64,000 nt of DNA from Lineus longissimus (taxonomy: Eukaryota; Nemertea; Pilidiophora; Heteronemertea; Lineidae). The notes below the pieces were generated by a model that had not been told where the DNA came from, searched no databases, and saw only the letters and a program-made list of their open reading frames with translations. Shown here piece after piece: positions 47,501 to 58,460 of this stretch (positions are counted from its first letter, which is position 1; the number at the start of each line of letters is the position of its first letter). The stretch lies in contig NC_088313.1 in assembly GCF_910592395.1 (NCBI RefSeq), positions 13,470,437 through 13,534,436 on the forward strand, written 5' to 3'. A program made the position numbers and the translations under genes.

Positions 47501-50500
47501 GTTCTGTACGCAATACATATTAGTATCCTCATTATCATTTCAGTTACTTCTATAAATGTTTTTGAGGGTCCTTAGCGGCAATATTCAGAGCGTAGATGCG
47601 AGATAAATCCAAATCGATAAATCAGCTGATCGTGTGCCGCCATGATTTAACATCAAAGCGAGGCTTTTACGAAGGAAAGATAGGCAGGGGGCATCTCAGT
47701 AGTATGTAAAATGTACTGCGTGTTATACGTAGGTGCGCCTTATGTCTGGATTTTGTCTACGGACTCAATGGGTGCGCTTTATACCCCGGTGCGTTTTATA
47801 CGCAGCAAAATACGGTAATTACCTGCTCGTCATTGTACTCGTCAATAAGTTGCTGACAGTCCCTCCAAACAACCGATATCACAGACATTTCATCATCAAA
47901 CTTAAGATAGCGTTGTAGACATGAACGGTATGTGTCGTCGTGGTATGCCTCCCTACTTCCAGCACCAAGCCTGAAATACCAAACAAGGCATCTCTCAAAA
48001 CCAAAACCGAGGCCCAAACTCAAAAAGGTACTGTGCGGCAGCAAGGCAGAAAAACACCCCCTGGCGGTCGTCTGGTGTCCACCTGTTCAGCCTGATGCCC
48101 GAACAAGTTGCTTCTAGTAGTATAAAAACCATGCGGAAGGAACATGTTTACAATGCAATACAGTTAAGTTAAAAACTAAAGTCGGCTGGGTTGTTGTCTC
48201 AGATGCAAACGGCTCATCCGGCCAGAGCTAATCCCAGTTTCCCTAACATTAATCGATGGAAGACTATTGCAGGTTAACTCCCCACGCAAGCCTGGTACCA
48301 ATTTACTCCTTGGTGGAGAGAAGCAAGTAGGGTAAAGTGCCCCAGGACACAAAGATGAAACAGTGCCGATTCGTCCAAGTGTCGAAGCCTACGACCTCCT
48401 GGTTGTAAGCCAGGCGCTTGAACCACTCTGCCACTGACCCCCAAATTTAGTACAGATGCGGCGGCATATTTCCTGATGAACTCACCGAAGCTGTGCCATG
48501 AGCATTGGTAGACTGCTCTGTACGAGAGAATCTGTATAGACAATATTTTGGAATAGATGTTTGTTGTGCAATTCCCACGTTAGGTTAAATCGCTTCAGAT
48601 GTTCCTGTTCCTGCAAGAAAACCATGGACAAATACTCAAACAACAACAAAACCTCTTAACATGTCAAACTTCCTTAGTGCTGCATCCTGCCATTTCTAGA
48701 CAATGCCCTTTTCCGCCTTTTCAGATTTCCGGCTGGAACAGGAGGCCAACCTCAACAAAAGGTCATGACGCAGTGCGCCTGTAAAAGGAAAGGCCCTGTT
48801 TCCATAAGGGTTCTGATCAGTTTAGAGCTGTCTATAACATCTCACGATATCCTAACTGAACAGCAGTGGATGGAAGTTGACCTTACTCCTAATATTGCTA
48901 AATTCCTTACATCAATTAATCGAAAAACATGATGTCATCTTTGAGTACAGTGAACAAGCCTTTGTGATCACTTTACTCCACTTACCAGCTCAGAAAGAAA
49001 CGAAGCCAGTATTTTAGCAGCGGATGATAATGACGAATACTCTTCCAACATCAATGCGACGAACGCCTTAGCTTGGGGCGGAGTCTTGTGGCCCGAGGTC
49101 AACTGCTTGAACAGTTTCACTTTGGTTTCTATCACGTACTCCCGGCCCTGAGATTCCAATCGTTGAAATAACTGGTGTGCATCTCGTGTGCATAGTCTGA
49201 AATACCAAATCATACATTTCATGAACAATTTGTTGACAAGTTGACAAATTGTCACATGAGGTTACTTCCTTTTTCAAAGTTATGATGACAGAACGTGGCT
49301 GGATAACATCAAAGAGTGGACCGGCCTCACAACACCTCAACTTATCCGGAAGGCCGAAAACAGATCTAATTGGGAATGCATCACCACTGCCAGCTGCCCT
49401 AGTGCCCCTACGACCTTAGGTCATGGGTTTTAGTAGCAGTAGTAGTAGATGACCGAAATGAAGAAAAGGGCTAACTCAATCTGTTTTATGGGAGAAACTA
49501 ACCGGTAATGTTCAAAAAGGCCACTGACTTGAGGAAATGTACATTGGGAATTTCAATCATAGGAACATGTGTTTTATAGTGTACATGCTCAGTGATCTAA
49601 TTCACAGAGAGCTCTTGCCAGCTGTACATGTAGTATGACATGTATGAGACCAGGCCAGAATTCTCTCTTCAGCCATTCAGTGTCACTCTGCACTCACCTG
49701 TGTACGAATTCTTTCATTTTTTCAATGTCCACCTTACAAGCTTTAGAAGTGACGTCCTGATCATCTGTTTTCTTGGTCCCTGCATTACGGTAAATGGATC
49801 GAACACCTTGGCGAAGGTCGACCCAACACTGCTGCAATTGCTGCGTCTCTTTTTCATGCTCTGCTTGAATTTGTCTGGAAAACAAAGCAACAAAAATAGC
49901 CAAAGTGTTCATCAGTTTGAACATGATGTTGGTGTTGCTGTAGGGATGCGAGACCAGTGGTAAGAATTTTTAGAAAGCATGTTTAGTTTCTAACATCATG
50001 CTGACATGTCATATACAGTAGAACCTCTCTATTGAGGACACCCTCGGGATTGACAAGTGCTGTCCTTAAAAGAGAGGTGTCCTGATTAGAGAGGTCAAAT
50101 TGAATGGAAACAACCAATTTGGGACCAGAACTAGTGTCCTTAATAGAGAGGTTGTCCTTAGTAGAGAGGTGTCCGCTAAGGGAGGTTCTACTGTATTGGG
50201 ACGAGTTTAGGTATCACGGACCAGATGACTAATTAGTCCAGTAAATTTAGACCATAAGGAGCTGGTGTGCGTAAGCGATCGATCCAGTCATGTTCTGTGA
50301 TCAATCTCTTTTGCAGGGCTTCCTGAGAGTTCGGAGCCGGAGGAAGATGGATGAAGGCCAGCACATTTGCTTTGATGTCATCCAGATCCTTGTGTCCCGG
50401 GGTGTTGAAGTGTCTACCCACAGTCATGACAGTGTCATCTTGATTGTTTTTTTGTGATGTTTCTGAAGTGCTCGCAAAGTCGTGCACAGTAATTTCTTTT

Positions 50501-53500
50501 GGTTTGATCCACATACTGTGGTCCACATGTCCCCACTCTGGGACGCGGAGAGGCTGGCCACATGGCCATATGGCGCATCAACGGAGACAAAGCTCTGGAG
50601 GAACAAGAGACAACAGTCTGGTTTATGAGAGACATAGGCCTGGTTCGGTATGTAGTATAGCCATAAAAAGAAAATTGAAAAGAACAGGAAGAGAGGAAAC
50701 AATGAAAATCCTCAAAAAATAGGAAATGTCTCATGTTATGGAATGTTGGACAATTACCTTCTTTCAGTACAAGCCTGACACGTGCACATATTTCCCTCAG
50801 GAGTGGTTGGTTCCAAGTTGGACAGATCATCAGGAAGACTGGGTGGCTCCATATCAGACTGCTGAAATTGAATTGAGATATCTTTTAACACTCAATCAAG
50901 TAAGCGGACGAGAATGGCGGTGCTTGCATCAATATCGGCATCTGCTATCCACATTCTATTCTTTATTCCCAGGCTGGACTCAGCAGGCATAGTTCAGACA
51001 CAACTCACTTTATACCCGTGTTTCATGCTTGGTAATCACTCTGTCTTCAACCTTCACCTCAGATGACGGGCTTTCAAACGAAATGTTATGCAGTCATAGT
51101 TACCTGCAGCACAATGTCCGTTTAATGATTTTTGAAGTGTTTTTTTCAGATGCACAGCTCCCACTTCCTCAAGATGGCTCCTTTTTTTATTTTTGTTTTG
51201 CTCACCCTATATTACGCCATCCAACATCTATTCTCTATTCTTGGTGCTGGTGCTCCCTGCAGCACCAAGATATTTTTACACAAACAGCCCCTCCGATTGT
51301 ATTTAAAGAAGCTCTTAGGTGGTCTTATGACATTACATAAGTTGACGTTACATAAGTTTATACGGTTGACATGGTGGTATTTTAATACCGACGTGTACCT
51401 GCCAAATTCATGTAGGATGGTGCACGACAGGATCATAGTGAATTAACTGTAGGAACCACTATTTCTTCAATAGTCGTCTTTATATGGACTTACTCTTGAT
51501 TCAGAAATGGCTCTCTTTTCATCATCTTCGGCTTTCTTCCGACAAGCAGCACACACCCAAAGTGGATGCTGCGACACGATGCCCAAACTGGAAGAATTCT
51601 CATCATCTGCAAATGGTGGAGACGTTGATTTGAAACATCAAGAGAAATCTTGTTAAAGGGGGACTAGAGGTAGGAACGGCAGGGTTCAATGGCCATGTAG
51701 AATTAGCGGAATAAGCGGATTCTGTACAAAATATGATAAAATTTCATACAAAATGGAACTTAATGAATTCATTAAGTTTTAATTTGTTCGATACGCCACA
51801 AAGATTATTTGAAAATCGATTTTTACAGCCGTTAAGCCATGACTCGCAATGAGGGCATGAAAACTGGTCTGTAGGGACAGTTTAGTTCAGTCGGTAGCCG
51901 TGCGCAGCGCTGTATTACAGCACCTCCTTTCGTCTTCAGAGTTCAGACATGGCGACGATCATTGCGACAAATACTGGCTTTTCCAGGTGATTGAAGCCCA
52001 GAATCCGCTCGTTCCGCTTAATCCGCTAATTCTACATGGCCAGGTTCAATTGGCCAACTGCGGGTGACTAATATGCACAGTAAGGGCACTGGGTCATGAT
52101 AGATTCAGTACTAAATATATTCACTGTACGGGGGTGAATAGTTCTGTGCGTAATGGGAGAGACCCCTATTGGCGACTTTTGTGTAACTTTATCTTGCCTA
52201 CCTAGCAACTACCTACATGACCTATAGTGTCCCTTTAATAGAAGTTTTAATGTACATTCGGAGGAAACCGTGCTTAAGATTGCGGCCAATATTGAAATCA
52301 TGATTATCACACCTACGCAGCATTTGACAAGAGATTGATTGATGTGACCTCTAAGTAATAAGTAAAACTAAATTTAGTAAGGTGCTGTTTTCACTTATCA
52401 TAAATGTTTAAGAGAGCCCCCCACTCTTGTATGTCTATACCGGTAGGTATTAAAGTGGCTCCCACATAGGTAAGTTTTTAGGGTCTTTCGGAAATTGCCG
52501 AGAGTGTCCATCTGGAATATACTATGGTGAAGACTATTCCAGAGTACGAGAGCTGCGAGCCCAAACGCCTTTGCACCAAAGCTCATGCTCTTGAACCTAG
52601 GTGTGGAGTGAAGGATCTTTTCAGTAGACCAAAGATCACGTGTTGAAGTTGTATGTCGGTATCAGTTCCGTAAGGTATGCTCTAACACTACAGTTTACAT
52701 GGTTTATAATGTATTATACGGAGGTTTTGGGACTTGTATTGTTTTTTAAAGCTTACCGTCAGCAGACACTTGCGGCGAGCTTGTCCTCTCACACATGCAT
52801 AACAGACATCTCTCTCCGACCAAGTATGGATTTGATCCATTCAATAAAGCAGGCCCTTCTCCATCATCTTGGTCATCATCTGCGTCCATCACACGCTCAA
52901 TCACCTCCAAATCCTGCAAAAGAAATGAACGACAAGACGTGTTAAAATCAAGTACCAATGTTGAGGCTTGAGAGTACACGTACATTGTACATTTCACTTG
53001 GCCGTTTCAATTCTGGAGAAGAAGAGGTTTATCAAAGGTTGATAAAGGTTTTACTGCGGAAAGGTGATAAAAAGTAATGTGAAGCCAAAATGACCTGGTA
53101 AACATGCAGTTGAAGTATTACTGGAGGGGAGGCAGGGAGGGGAATATCTTTTTCACTGAGATATTTTCGTTCATCATCCCTGCCTTGACTACCCATGCCA
53201 CCATATTATAAGGGCTATCATCTAGGGCAGACTAGACCCACAGCCACGCTACAACAAGTAGCCTGTAGGTACGTTCTGGAGTACGAGGTATTCATTTACA
53301 CGCTATTATAAGAAAACATTTGAATTTCTACTTTAGCCGAGCACTTTCCAAATAGGCCTATGCCAACTAACTGAACACACTTTGTGCTAATACACATGAT
53401 ACATTCACTCAACTCACAGGCATACACATGTAGTCAATGTGCATGTATCACTCTGTTTATGAAAGTATCATATGTATTTTTAGCCCTGGTATGTGAGGGG

Positions 53501-56500
53501 GCATCTCAAAGGTTAGAATAACATAATTCTGAGGTGACCGGAATGACTGCCGTTTACCACTTGAGTGGCGCAAAGGCGGTCAGGCAACAAAATTTTAAGA
53601 AAGTGTCAAGTCCCTTGCAACAACGTTAGATAAGTTGATAATTTTGGGAATTATGTCACAAGAACTCATAATTCTCAAATTTAATCACTGCATCACTGCT
53701 TCTCAATGATGAACTGCCATGGGGTGTAAACAACACGTCCATGTCCCATGTACAGCAACAGCAACCAGGCCTACGTGTACATAGTCCTTCAATACCCATT
53801 GAAAACTAGTCCATCCCACTGTAGTGTAATACATGGGAGTATTCATACTAATAGCAATTAATTGGGAATAGGCCTACCTGCAAAAGGGTATCCACATGTA
53901 GAAATAGGTCCATAATCGTGAAGTATTCAAGTGTAGTGAGCTCCCCCAAAAGAATGCTACATAGTCCACAAAATTTCTACCATCTGGTTAGCACAGCATA
54001 GCATAGCTAAGCAATTGGTAGTGCAACTACATGCGAGACCGATTCCACAGCGCAGGCTGTTACCTGAACTATACTTAGCACTGTTCAGGTAACATATCAT
54101 CAGAACTGGAGAGACCAACTGCTTATCAACCGCACAATCATGCAATATTGTTTGTTGTGTGGAGAGTATTCCAAAACTGGAACATTTCTTCAAGGTGTTG
54201 AGTGATTCATTCATTCATTGAACATGTTCAAGGGCCTCCACTTGTACACCTGGCACGATTTACAACGTTAAAGTAGGAACATGTATGTCAGTAGGACCTC
54301 CCATAGTGGACACCTCTCTATCAAGGACAACCTCTCTATCAAGGACAACCTCTCTATAAAAGGACACTAGTTTTGGTCCAAAATTGTTGTTTTCATTCAA
54401 TTTGACAATCTTATCAGGTCACCTCTCTATTGAGGCCAGCACTTGCCAGTCCCAAGGGTGTCCTTAATAGAGAGGTTCAACTGTATTTAGTATGTTGTAA
54501 GTGATATGGCCTTATTGTTATTATTATTAATGATATTATATGCACATACTTTTAACATGTAATTATCTACAACATTTTGTAATTGACCTTGACCTAACAA
54601 TTCAACTCTTGGGACCCATTTCTACAATTCTAACTTGGTCATTTTTTTTCTTCTCTACGACAGCGAGACAAATGCAACAATTTTAAACTGCTTAACCGAT
54701 TTGTCAAGGGCCAAGTGATTTTACCATCTTTACCTTACAACTCTCAAGTCTCAAAGCTGAATGAAAGCCGAATATGACAGACAAGCAAGAGTACAACTGT
54801 TTAAACTGGACAACGCTCACAAAGCCAAAGTCGGCTCATTTCACCATAGACTAATAACATGATAATAAATTCCAAGTTTGCTGGAAAAATTTCGGATCTG
54901 TTTACTTGCCCTGGCATAGACACTCCTTCAGTCTCAAGCGACAAACCCTCAAATTTGAGGGGCTGTCAAAGAAGAAGAAGAAGAAGAAGAAGTTGGCTAG
55001 CACACAATGTAAATGATGGCGAGTAGTTGGTGGTGGGGAGAGGGGGGATATTAGGGAGCTCTTCGTTAATAGGGCTGGTGAGCGAGAAGACTCGGGTAGT
55101 GGTGGTGGTGGTGGGGGGTATATAGTTAGGATGATGCCATCATGGCAGCTGACTAGCACACAATGTCAATGATGATGGGGGGGGGGGTATAATCATATAC
55201 TAAAAGACCAACAAAGATGAAAGTCAATAGGATGTGATACATCAACACCAAATATTGATATCATTTGCAAATATCAATATTGCAAGAATTTTTTTGGTAT
55301 AAATCATAATTATGATTGATTGAGTTGGGGACGGGTCGAGTCTGCCTGAATTCATTCCCAAGGCCAAATCCCACACCACCACCTCCCTCAGCTGCTGGTG
55401 CAGCAGGAACAAACCAAGAACAAAGTGGGCAGACAAGGACATTTCGTCTGCTTTTTACGTGTATTTTTTATGTATCACTATCACGTCCTAATGACTTTCA
55501 TCTTTGTAGGTGTTAGTATTTGATTGATGATATCATGGGGCCCATCGCAGTTGGACAGACCGGTATACAAGCGGTCCGAGTTGGTGGCCCGAGATGGGGA
55601 TGGGCCGAGTTGGTCATACAGCTTGGGGAATGGGATTGGGAATAGGTCCCGATCGAGATCTCGAGTGTTCGAGAATGTTCAGTACCAGTTCACCATTCTT
55701 GGTTCGAGGATGGGGAGTCTAACAGACACCCTGCGAAAATAACTTTCGGCCATTTTGAAACGACCCTTTTCACAGGCAACGTTTGTTTACCATGACATAA
55801 AAGTTAAAATGTACTAGTTATTCAAGAAATTTACTTCCAGTTGTCCATCTCCATGCCTTTCAATGTTCATGATATTTTGAATGCTTTTGGTGACGTTTTG
55901 ATTTGAAAACATGACTTTTATGTCATGGTAAACTCATGTTGCCCGTGAACTGAAAAGCAATTGATGTTATGGTTTAAGGGCATGCACTGTGTTTGGTAAA
56001 GCCTGTGTTTATTACACACTCGATACGAAAACGTTTTTCTGGAGTAGGCTAATGGCTGGTGATGAGAGAGTCAAGACAGTAAAAGATAGCTTCTTAATTT
56101 GAAGTATTTTTTTCTTTTATTGTCTTAAGTTTTAAGACTATACTATACACCTAAGAAGAGCCTACATTTGTTCGCGTCTGCGACAACCAACACTTGCACT
56201 TAGGCAGCAAGCTGCATGGAGATCAGTGCGAGTAGCCTATGGACAGTGGCTTAACTGCAGAATAGCCGGTACAGTAGTAGCTCTGTACATTATGTACACT
56301 CTGTCCCTCTGTACATGTTGTACACATTCCTATCATTTAGCACAGTGTCCCGGGTATTCTGCAGACAGTTGCTCCAGTCGGAGTGCATGTGCAAGGAATA
56401 TTTTGCAAGGTTGTTCTACTCAGTCAAAGTCAAGCCACCGGCATGACGCCATTTACGGTGGTGTACTGTATACCTTCTGATTAGTTCCTGTAGCAGGTTT

Positions 56501-56656
56501 AGCCGGCGATGTTACCAATCTTTTTAGGACATCATCCGCCGAATTTTGCTCATCATCACCATGTTGTTGCTGCGGTGCCGCAGCGGCGTTTCCAACAACG
56601 AGTTTATTTTTCTTATTTTTCCTCTTTTTGGACCGTTTACCCTCAACGGAACTCAT
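38549..56656 (-). CDS. FAM193A: FAM193-family protein (19 exons, 1598 aa)
   Basis: Exons (high to low): 56656-56474, 52913-52757, 51606-51494, 50861-50758, 49874-49698, 49196-48986, 48610-48486, 47970-47823, 47031-46904, 46736-46638, 46193-45945, 45221-45023, 44416-43193, 42123-42052, 41691-41461, 41165-40029, 39664-39598, 39147-39063, 38636-38549. All are GT-AG and in phase, total 4797 nt. Family matches from memory: HLYPHIHG-like histidine/proline block in exon 13, SEIRERLRLRLKRK (exon 14), LDELIKFING with KAAKRARQKQRK (exon 15), DDVFLPK and a final FCLDS segment. Seen: CLLC (97-100) and CAAC (132-135) pairs, then six CxCxxC motifs at 177, 473, 483, 618, 639 and 1027. There is an acidic run at about 567-580, and Lys-rich low-complexity sequence in exons 1, 16 and 17. 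Vertebrate FAM193A is shorter (about 1265 aa by memory). The molecular function is not established. A single invertebrate gene may be ancestral to FAM193A and FAM193B. Confidence 0.9.
39355..39500 (+). repeat. CGACTGGGCCACT-type minisatellite (FAM193 intron 17)
   Basis: Irregular repeats of TTCGACTGGGCCACTATTGA with extra CTGGGCCA blocks, about 145 bp in total, between FAM193 exons at 39664-39598 and 39147-39063. Confidence 0.85.
42180..42820. mobile_element. Fold-back element with TTCGTCCCC satellite arms (FAM193 intron 13)
   Basis: The left outer arm is about ten irregular copies of AATTCGTCCCCGG/GAGGAT (42187-42355). The right outer arm is the inverse, shorter (GGGGACGAATTATCTTCGAG and following, 42773-42812). 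Inside, GTTGAAAGTTTCTGAC near 42372 mirrors GTCAGAAACTTTCAAC near 42745, and TAGTAGGTGG...GCAGGCGAAATA mirrors TATTTCGCCTGCC...CCTACTA around the centre. The whole element can fold on itself and is non-coding. Confidence 0.85.
44461..44576. mobile_element. Short MITE with GGTACAATTAT ends
   Basis: TAAGGTAAAGTGGTACAATT at the left and AATTGTACCAACTTACCTTA at the right enclose a GC-richer centre. A half copy occurs at 24611-24655 in a SERAC1 intron. This copy lies between FAM193 exons 12 and 13. Confidence 0.75.
45560..45680 (-). repeat. tRNA-derived SINE (FAM193 intron 11)
   Basis: Minus strand GGAGTGCAGTGGCACGGTGG then GGTCGTCGGTTCGAGGCTTG: box A and box B are recognisable. Confidence 0.6.
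47240..47815. mobile_element. pogo/Tigger-like MITE touching a FAM193 splice donor
   Basis: 576 bp, inverted ends CCGTATTTTGCTGCGTATAA and TTATACGCAGCAAAATACGG with TA on both sides. The sub-terminal GGCGCA/TGCGCC blocks resemble the ACCGTATTTT...ATAAGGCGCA ends known from pogo-like elements in animals. There is no coding sequence. Its right end lies 7 nt from the exon border at 47823. Confidence 0.85.
48285..48445 (-). repeat. tRNA-derived SINE (FAM193 intron 7)
   Basis: Minus strand GGGGGTCAGTGGCAGAGTGG, TCAAGCGCCTGGCTTACAAC, then a degenerate box B (GGCTTCGACAC). The head is followed by an unrelated body down to about 48285. It directly abuts the exon end at 48486. Confidence 0.65.
50016..50193. 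mobile_element. MITE, CAGTRGAACCTC family, copy 9 (full length, FAM193 intron 4)
   Basis: TA-CAGTAGAACCTCTCTATT to GGGAGGTTCTACTG-TA, 178 bp with clean TA flanks. It is the best reference copy in the window and lies next to the Penelope-like fragment. Confidence 0.9.
50233..50600 (-). pseudogene. Degraded GIY-YIG endonuclease fragment of a Penelope-like retroelement
   Basis: On the minus strand one frame reads CGPQYVDQTKRNYCARLCEH then FRNITKK and stops. A second frame continues with TVGRHFNTPGHKDLDDIKAN and ends WIDRLRTPAPYGLNLLD and a stop near 50233. Together they follow the order typical of the GIY-YIG domain of Penelope-like elements (YVGQT.R...R..EH, HFN.PGH, WI..L.T..P.GLN). A frameshift lies at about 50430-50450, so it is non-functional. 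It sits in intron 4 of FAM193 in the gene's own orientation. The family assignment is from remembered motifs. Confidence 0.6.
51690..52042. mobile_element. 353-bp MITE with 7-8-bp target duplication, hAT-like
   Basis: Terminal inverted repeats TGGCCATGTAGAATTAGCGG and its complement at the right, each continuing with iterated GCGGAATAAGCGGATTC. Flanking GGTTCAA occurs at 51683-51689 and 52043-52049. That target-site size suggests hAT. It lies in intron 2 of FAM193. Confidence 0.8.
52415..52655 (-). mobile_element. CR1/L2-like LINE 3' fragment
   Basis: The minus strand reads KILHSTPRFKSMSFGAKAFG, then ALVLWNSLHHSIFQMDTLGN and FRKTLKTYLC, matching the end of CR1/L2 reverse-transcriptase ORFs (FG.RAF..AAP.LWNSLP...R....L..FK..LKTYLF). 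Only the last 80 or so codons survive. It lies in intron 2 of FAM193. Confidence 0.6.
54289..54483. mobile_element. MITE, CAGTRGAACCTC family, copy 10 (FAM193 intron 1)
   Basis: CAGTAGGACCTCCCATAG to AGAGAGGTTCAACTG-TA. It contains an extra repeat of the CTCTCTATCAAGGACAAC segment, so it is about 17 bp longer than copies 8 and 9. Confidence 0.85.
55196..55522. mobile_element. MITE with about 45-bp inverted ends
   Basis: Left ACAAAGATGAAAGTCAATAG near 55208 is inverted at the right (CTAATGACTTTCATCTTTGT, about 55489-55508). Both are bordered by an ATACTA/TAGTAT word. It lies in intron 1 of FAM193. Confidence 0.7.
55772..55950. mobile_element. MITE with about 38-bp inverted ends
   Basis: Left GTTTACCATGACATAAAAGT is inverted exactly at the right as ACTTTTATGTCATGGTAAAC, extended by TTCAC-GGCAAC. 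The total is about 180 bp, in intron 1 of FAM193. Confidence 0.75.
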
Positions 56657-56787
56657 CGTTCACTTAGGATACTATCTACTCTTACGTCTACTCAAATATC
56701 GAGTTATATGCTAGAGTAATTTCTCCGTAAACAGGAGAATATTTCCAGTGTTATTTAGAAATAATGTTTGGAAACAGACACCACGAT

Positions 56788-56802
56788 CCAATATGGCGGA
56801 CG
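56788..56802. promoter_or_regulatory. YY1-like motif in the FAM193 promoter region
   Basis: CCAATATGGCGGACG lies about 135 nt upstream of the FAM193 ATG. It matches the AATATGGCGG type of YY1 core. No TATA box is evident nearby. Confidence 0.4.
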
Positions 56803-57109
56803 AATGACATATATTTCCCACAATTCACCGTCCGTACCTGCACCCGCTAGACGTCAGCACTAGGCTACACACAACTAATAGATTTTAAGCCATTTTCCTT
56901 TTAACGTTTTGGCCCATAAGTTTAAAAAATCTCAACTGGACATAATCTTTCCAGGGCTCAGAGAACTCATCAAGAGGATTGATTTTTGTCATATCAGGAC
57001 CCATCCCGAGATACAGGTTTTTGATACTCCTACATCGTATACAAATTTCGGACCATTTCGTTCCAAATATCGAGAGGCGGAGTAGGCCTATATCTAAATT
57101 GGTATCAGG

Positions 57110-57685
57110 ACACTTCCCCCTGGACATTTGCCCCCCCGGACTTCTGCCCCCGGACATCTGCCCCCCTAGGACATCTGCCCCCCTAGGACATCTGCCCCCC
57201 GGATTTTTGCCCCCCGGACATTAGCCCCCCTAGGACTTCTGCCCCCCTAGGACATCTGCCCCCCGGACATTTGCCCCTCGGACATTAGCCTCCATAGGAT
57301 TTCTGAATACATTGTTTCTTTTCTATTTATAGTAATGATAATTCTATATATAGTAACGTCGCGGAATGCTATTCCGATGCTTGTGACGCGATAGGCTTGC
57401 GTAGCTAAGCCCGAATAAAAAAAAAGTTAGCGTCCCCTTCCTTCATTCTTACATTTGATCTATGGATTGCCCTGGAGTAATGCACAGTATGCTCTTAAAT
57501 CTATTAATACAGGCCAGAGCTGATCATCCTGCTACTCTTGGACTGACCGACTCATCTAAGTTCTCTTTGACTGTCTCCGGTGGTAAATATCCTAGGGGGG
57601 CAGAAGTCCTATGGGGGCAGATGTCCGGGAGGCAAAAATCCGGGGGGAAAGATCCGGGGGCCAGATGTCCGGGGGGCAAATGCCC
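57110..57685. mobile_element. Fold-back element with GGACATCTGCCCCCC satellite arms
   Basis: The left arm (57115-57300) is a run of about 12 variants of GGACATCTGCCCCCCTA. The right arm (57588-57683) is the inverse, GGGGGCAGATGTCC-type units. The centre is AT-rich and non-coding. It lies about 0.5 kb upstream of the FAM193 start codon. Confidence 0.85.
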
Positions 57686-58299
57686 TAGAATCATCTAAAT
57701 TAAACCACTGATTATAATTTCAGGGTTTTTACGGGAAACCGCACCCGTATCGAAAGGAATGAATCTATTCTAAATGGGACTGTAGGCCTACGGTCAAAAC
57801 TTTCTACTGAAAGATGTAGACAATGTCACAGTCATCTGATATCGGACACGTCTGGTATAGGCCTATCAGTGGCGGATCTAGGCGGGGGGGGGGGGGGGGG
57901 GGACCATTTTTTTCCAGAACAATGATTTTGTCAAGACTCCAAAACATACTTACTTTGCCTTGCTAGAGAGAAAATATTCCATCAAACATGGAGGCAGAAA
58001 TAATCTTAAAATGCAAGGAAAACGCATTTCAGAGCTTCTCTAGTTTTCAATTTTTCTTGGGGGAGGGCTCCCAGACCCCCTCTTCTCGTGCTTCGCGCCT
58101 ACGGCGCTCGCAATGTTCAGGCTTTACCATCACTAACGCCCCCTCTCTTAAAAGTATGGATCCGCCCCTCATGCCTAATGCTGGTAACAACTTATATAAT
58201 GCAAATACGCTAGGGCCTAGGGGTCGCAGCGAGTCCGAGTGCCATGATCTTTCTGATACTATTCAAGACGCCGGGTGCCCCCCCCCCCGCCTTCATATC

Positions 58300-58460
58300 C
58301 GTGCCTGACGATTGTACATGAATGAATAAATAACAAGAAAATAAAAAACGTAAAACAAGAGAATTGATCAGCCGGGAGTCGAACCCGTACGGCCAAAACC
58401 AGCCGCGTCCCCTACGTACTGATGCGCAGACGAACCTACACTCCGATCCGGACGCGGTGG
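58300..58460 (-). repeat. tRNA-derived SINE related to the array SINE
   Basis: GCCTGACGATTGTACATGAATG and following A-rich tail resemble GCCTGATAAACGTACATGAATG of the array units, and CCGGGAGTCGAACCCG gives an inverted box B. It lies just outside the array and could be a source or relic copy. Confidence 0.65.

Noticed and set aside
50435-50830. 131-codon minus-strand frame continuing from a FAM193 exon
   Set aside because: It reads through the donor at 50757 into intron and then the Penelope-like fragment. The real next FAM193 exon is 49874-49698, in matching phase.
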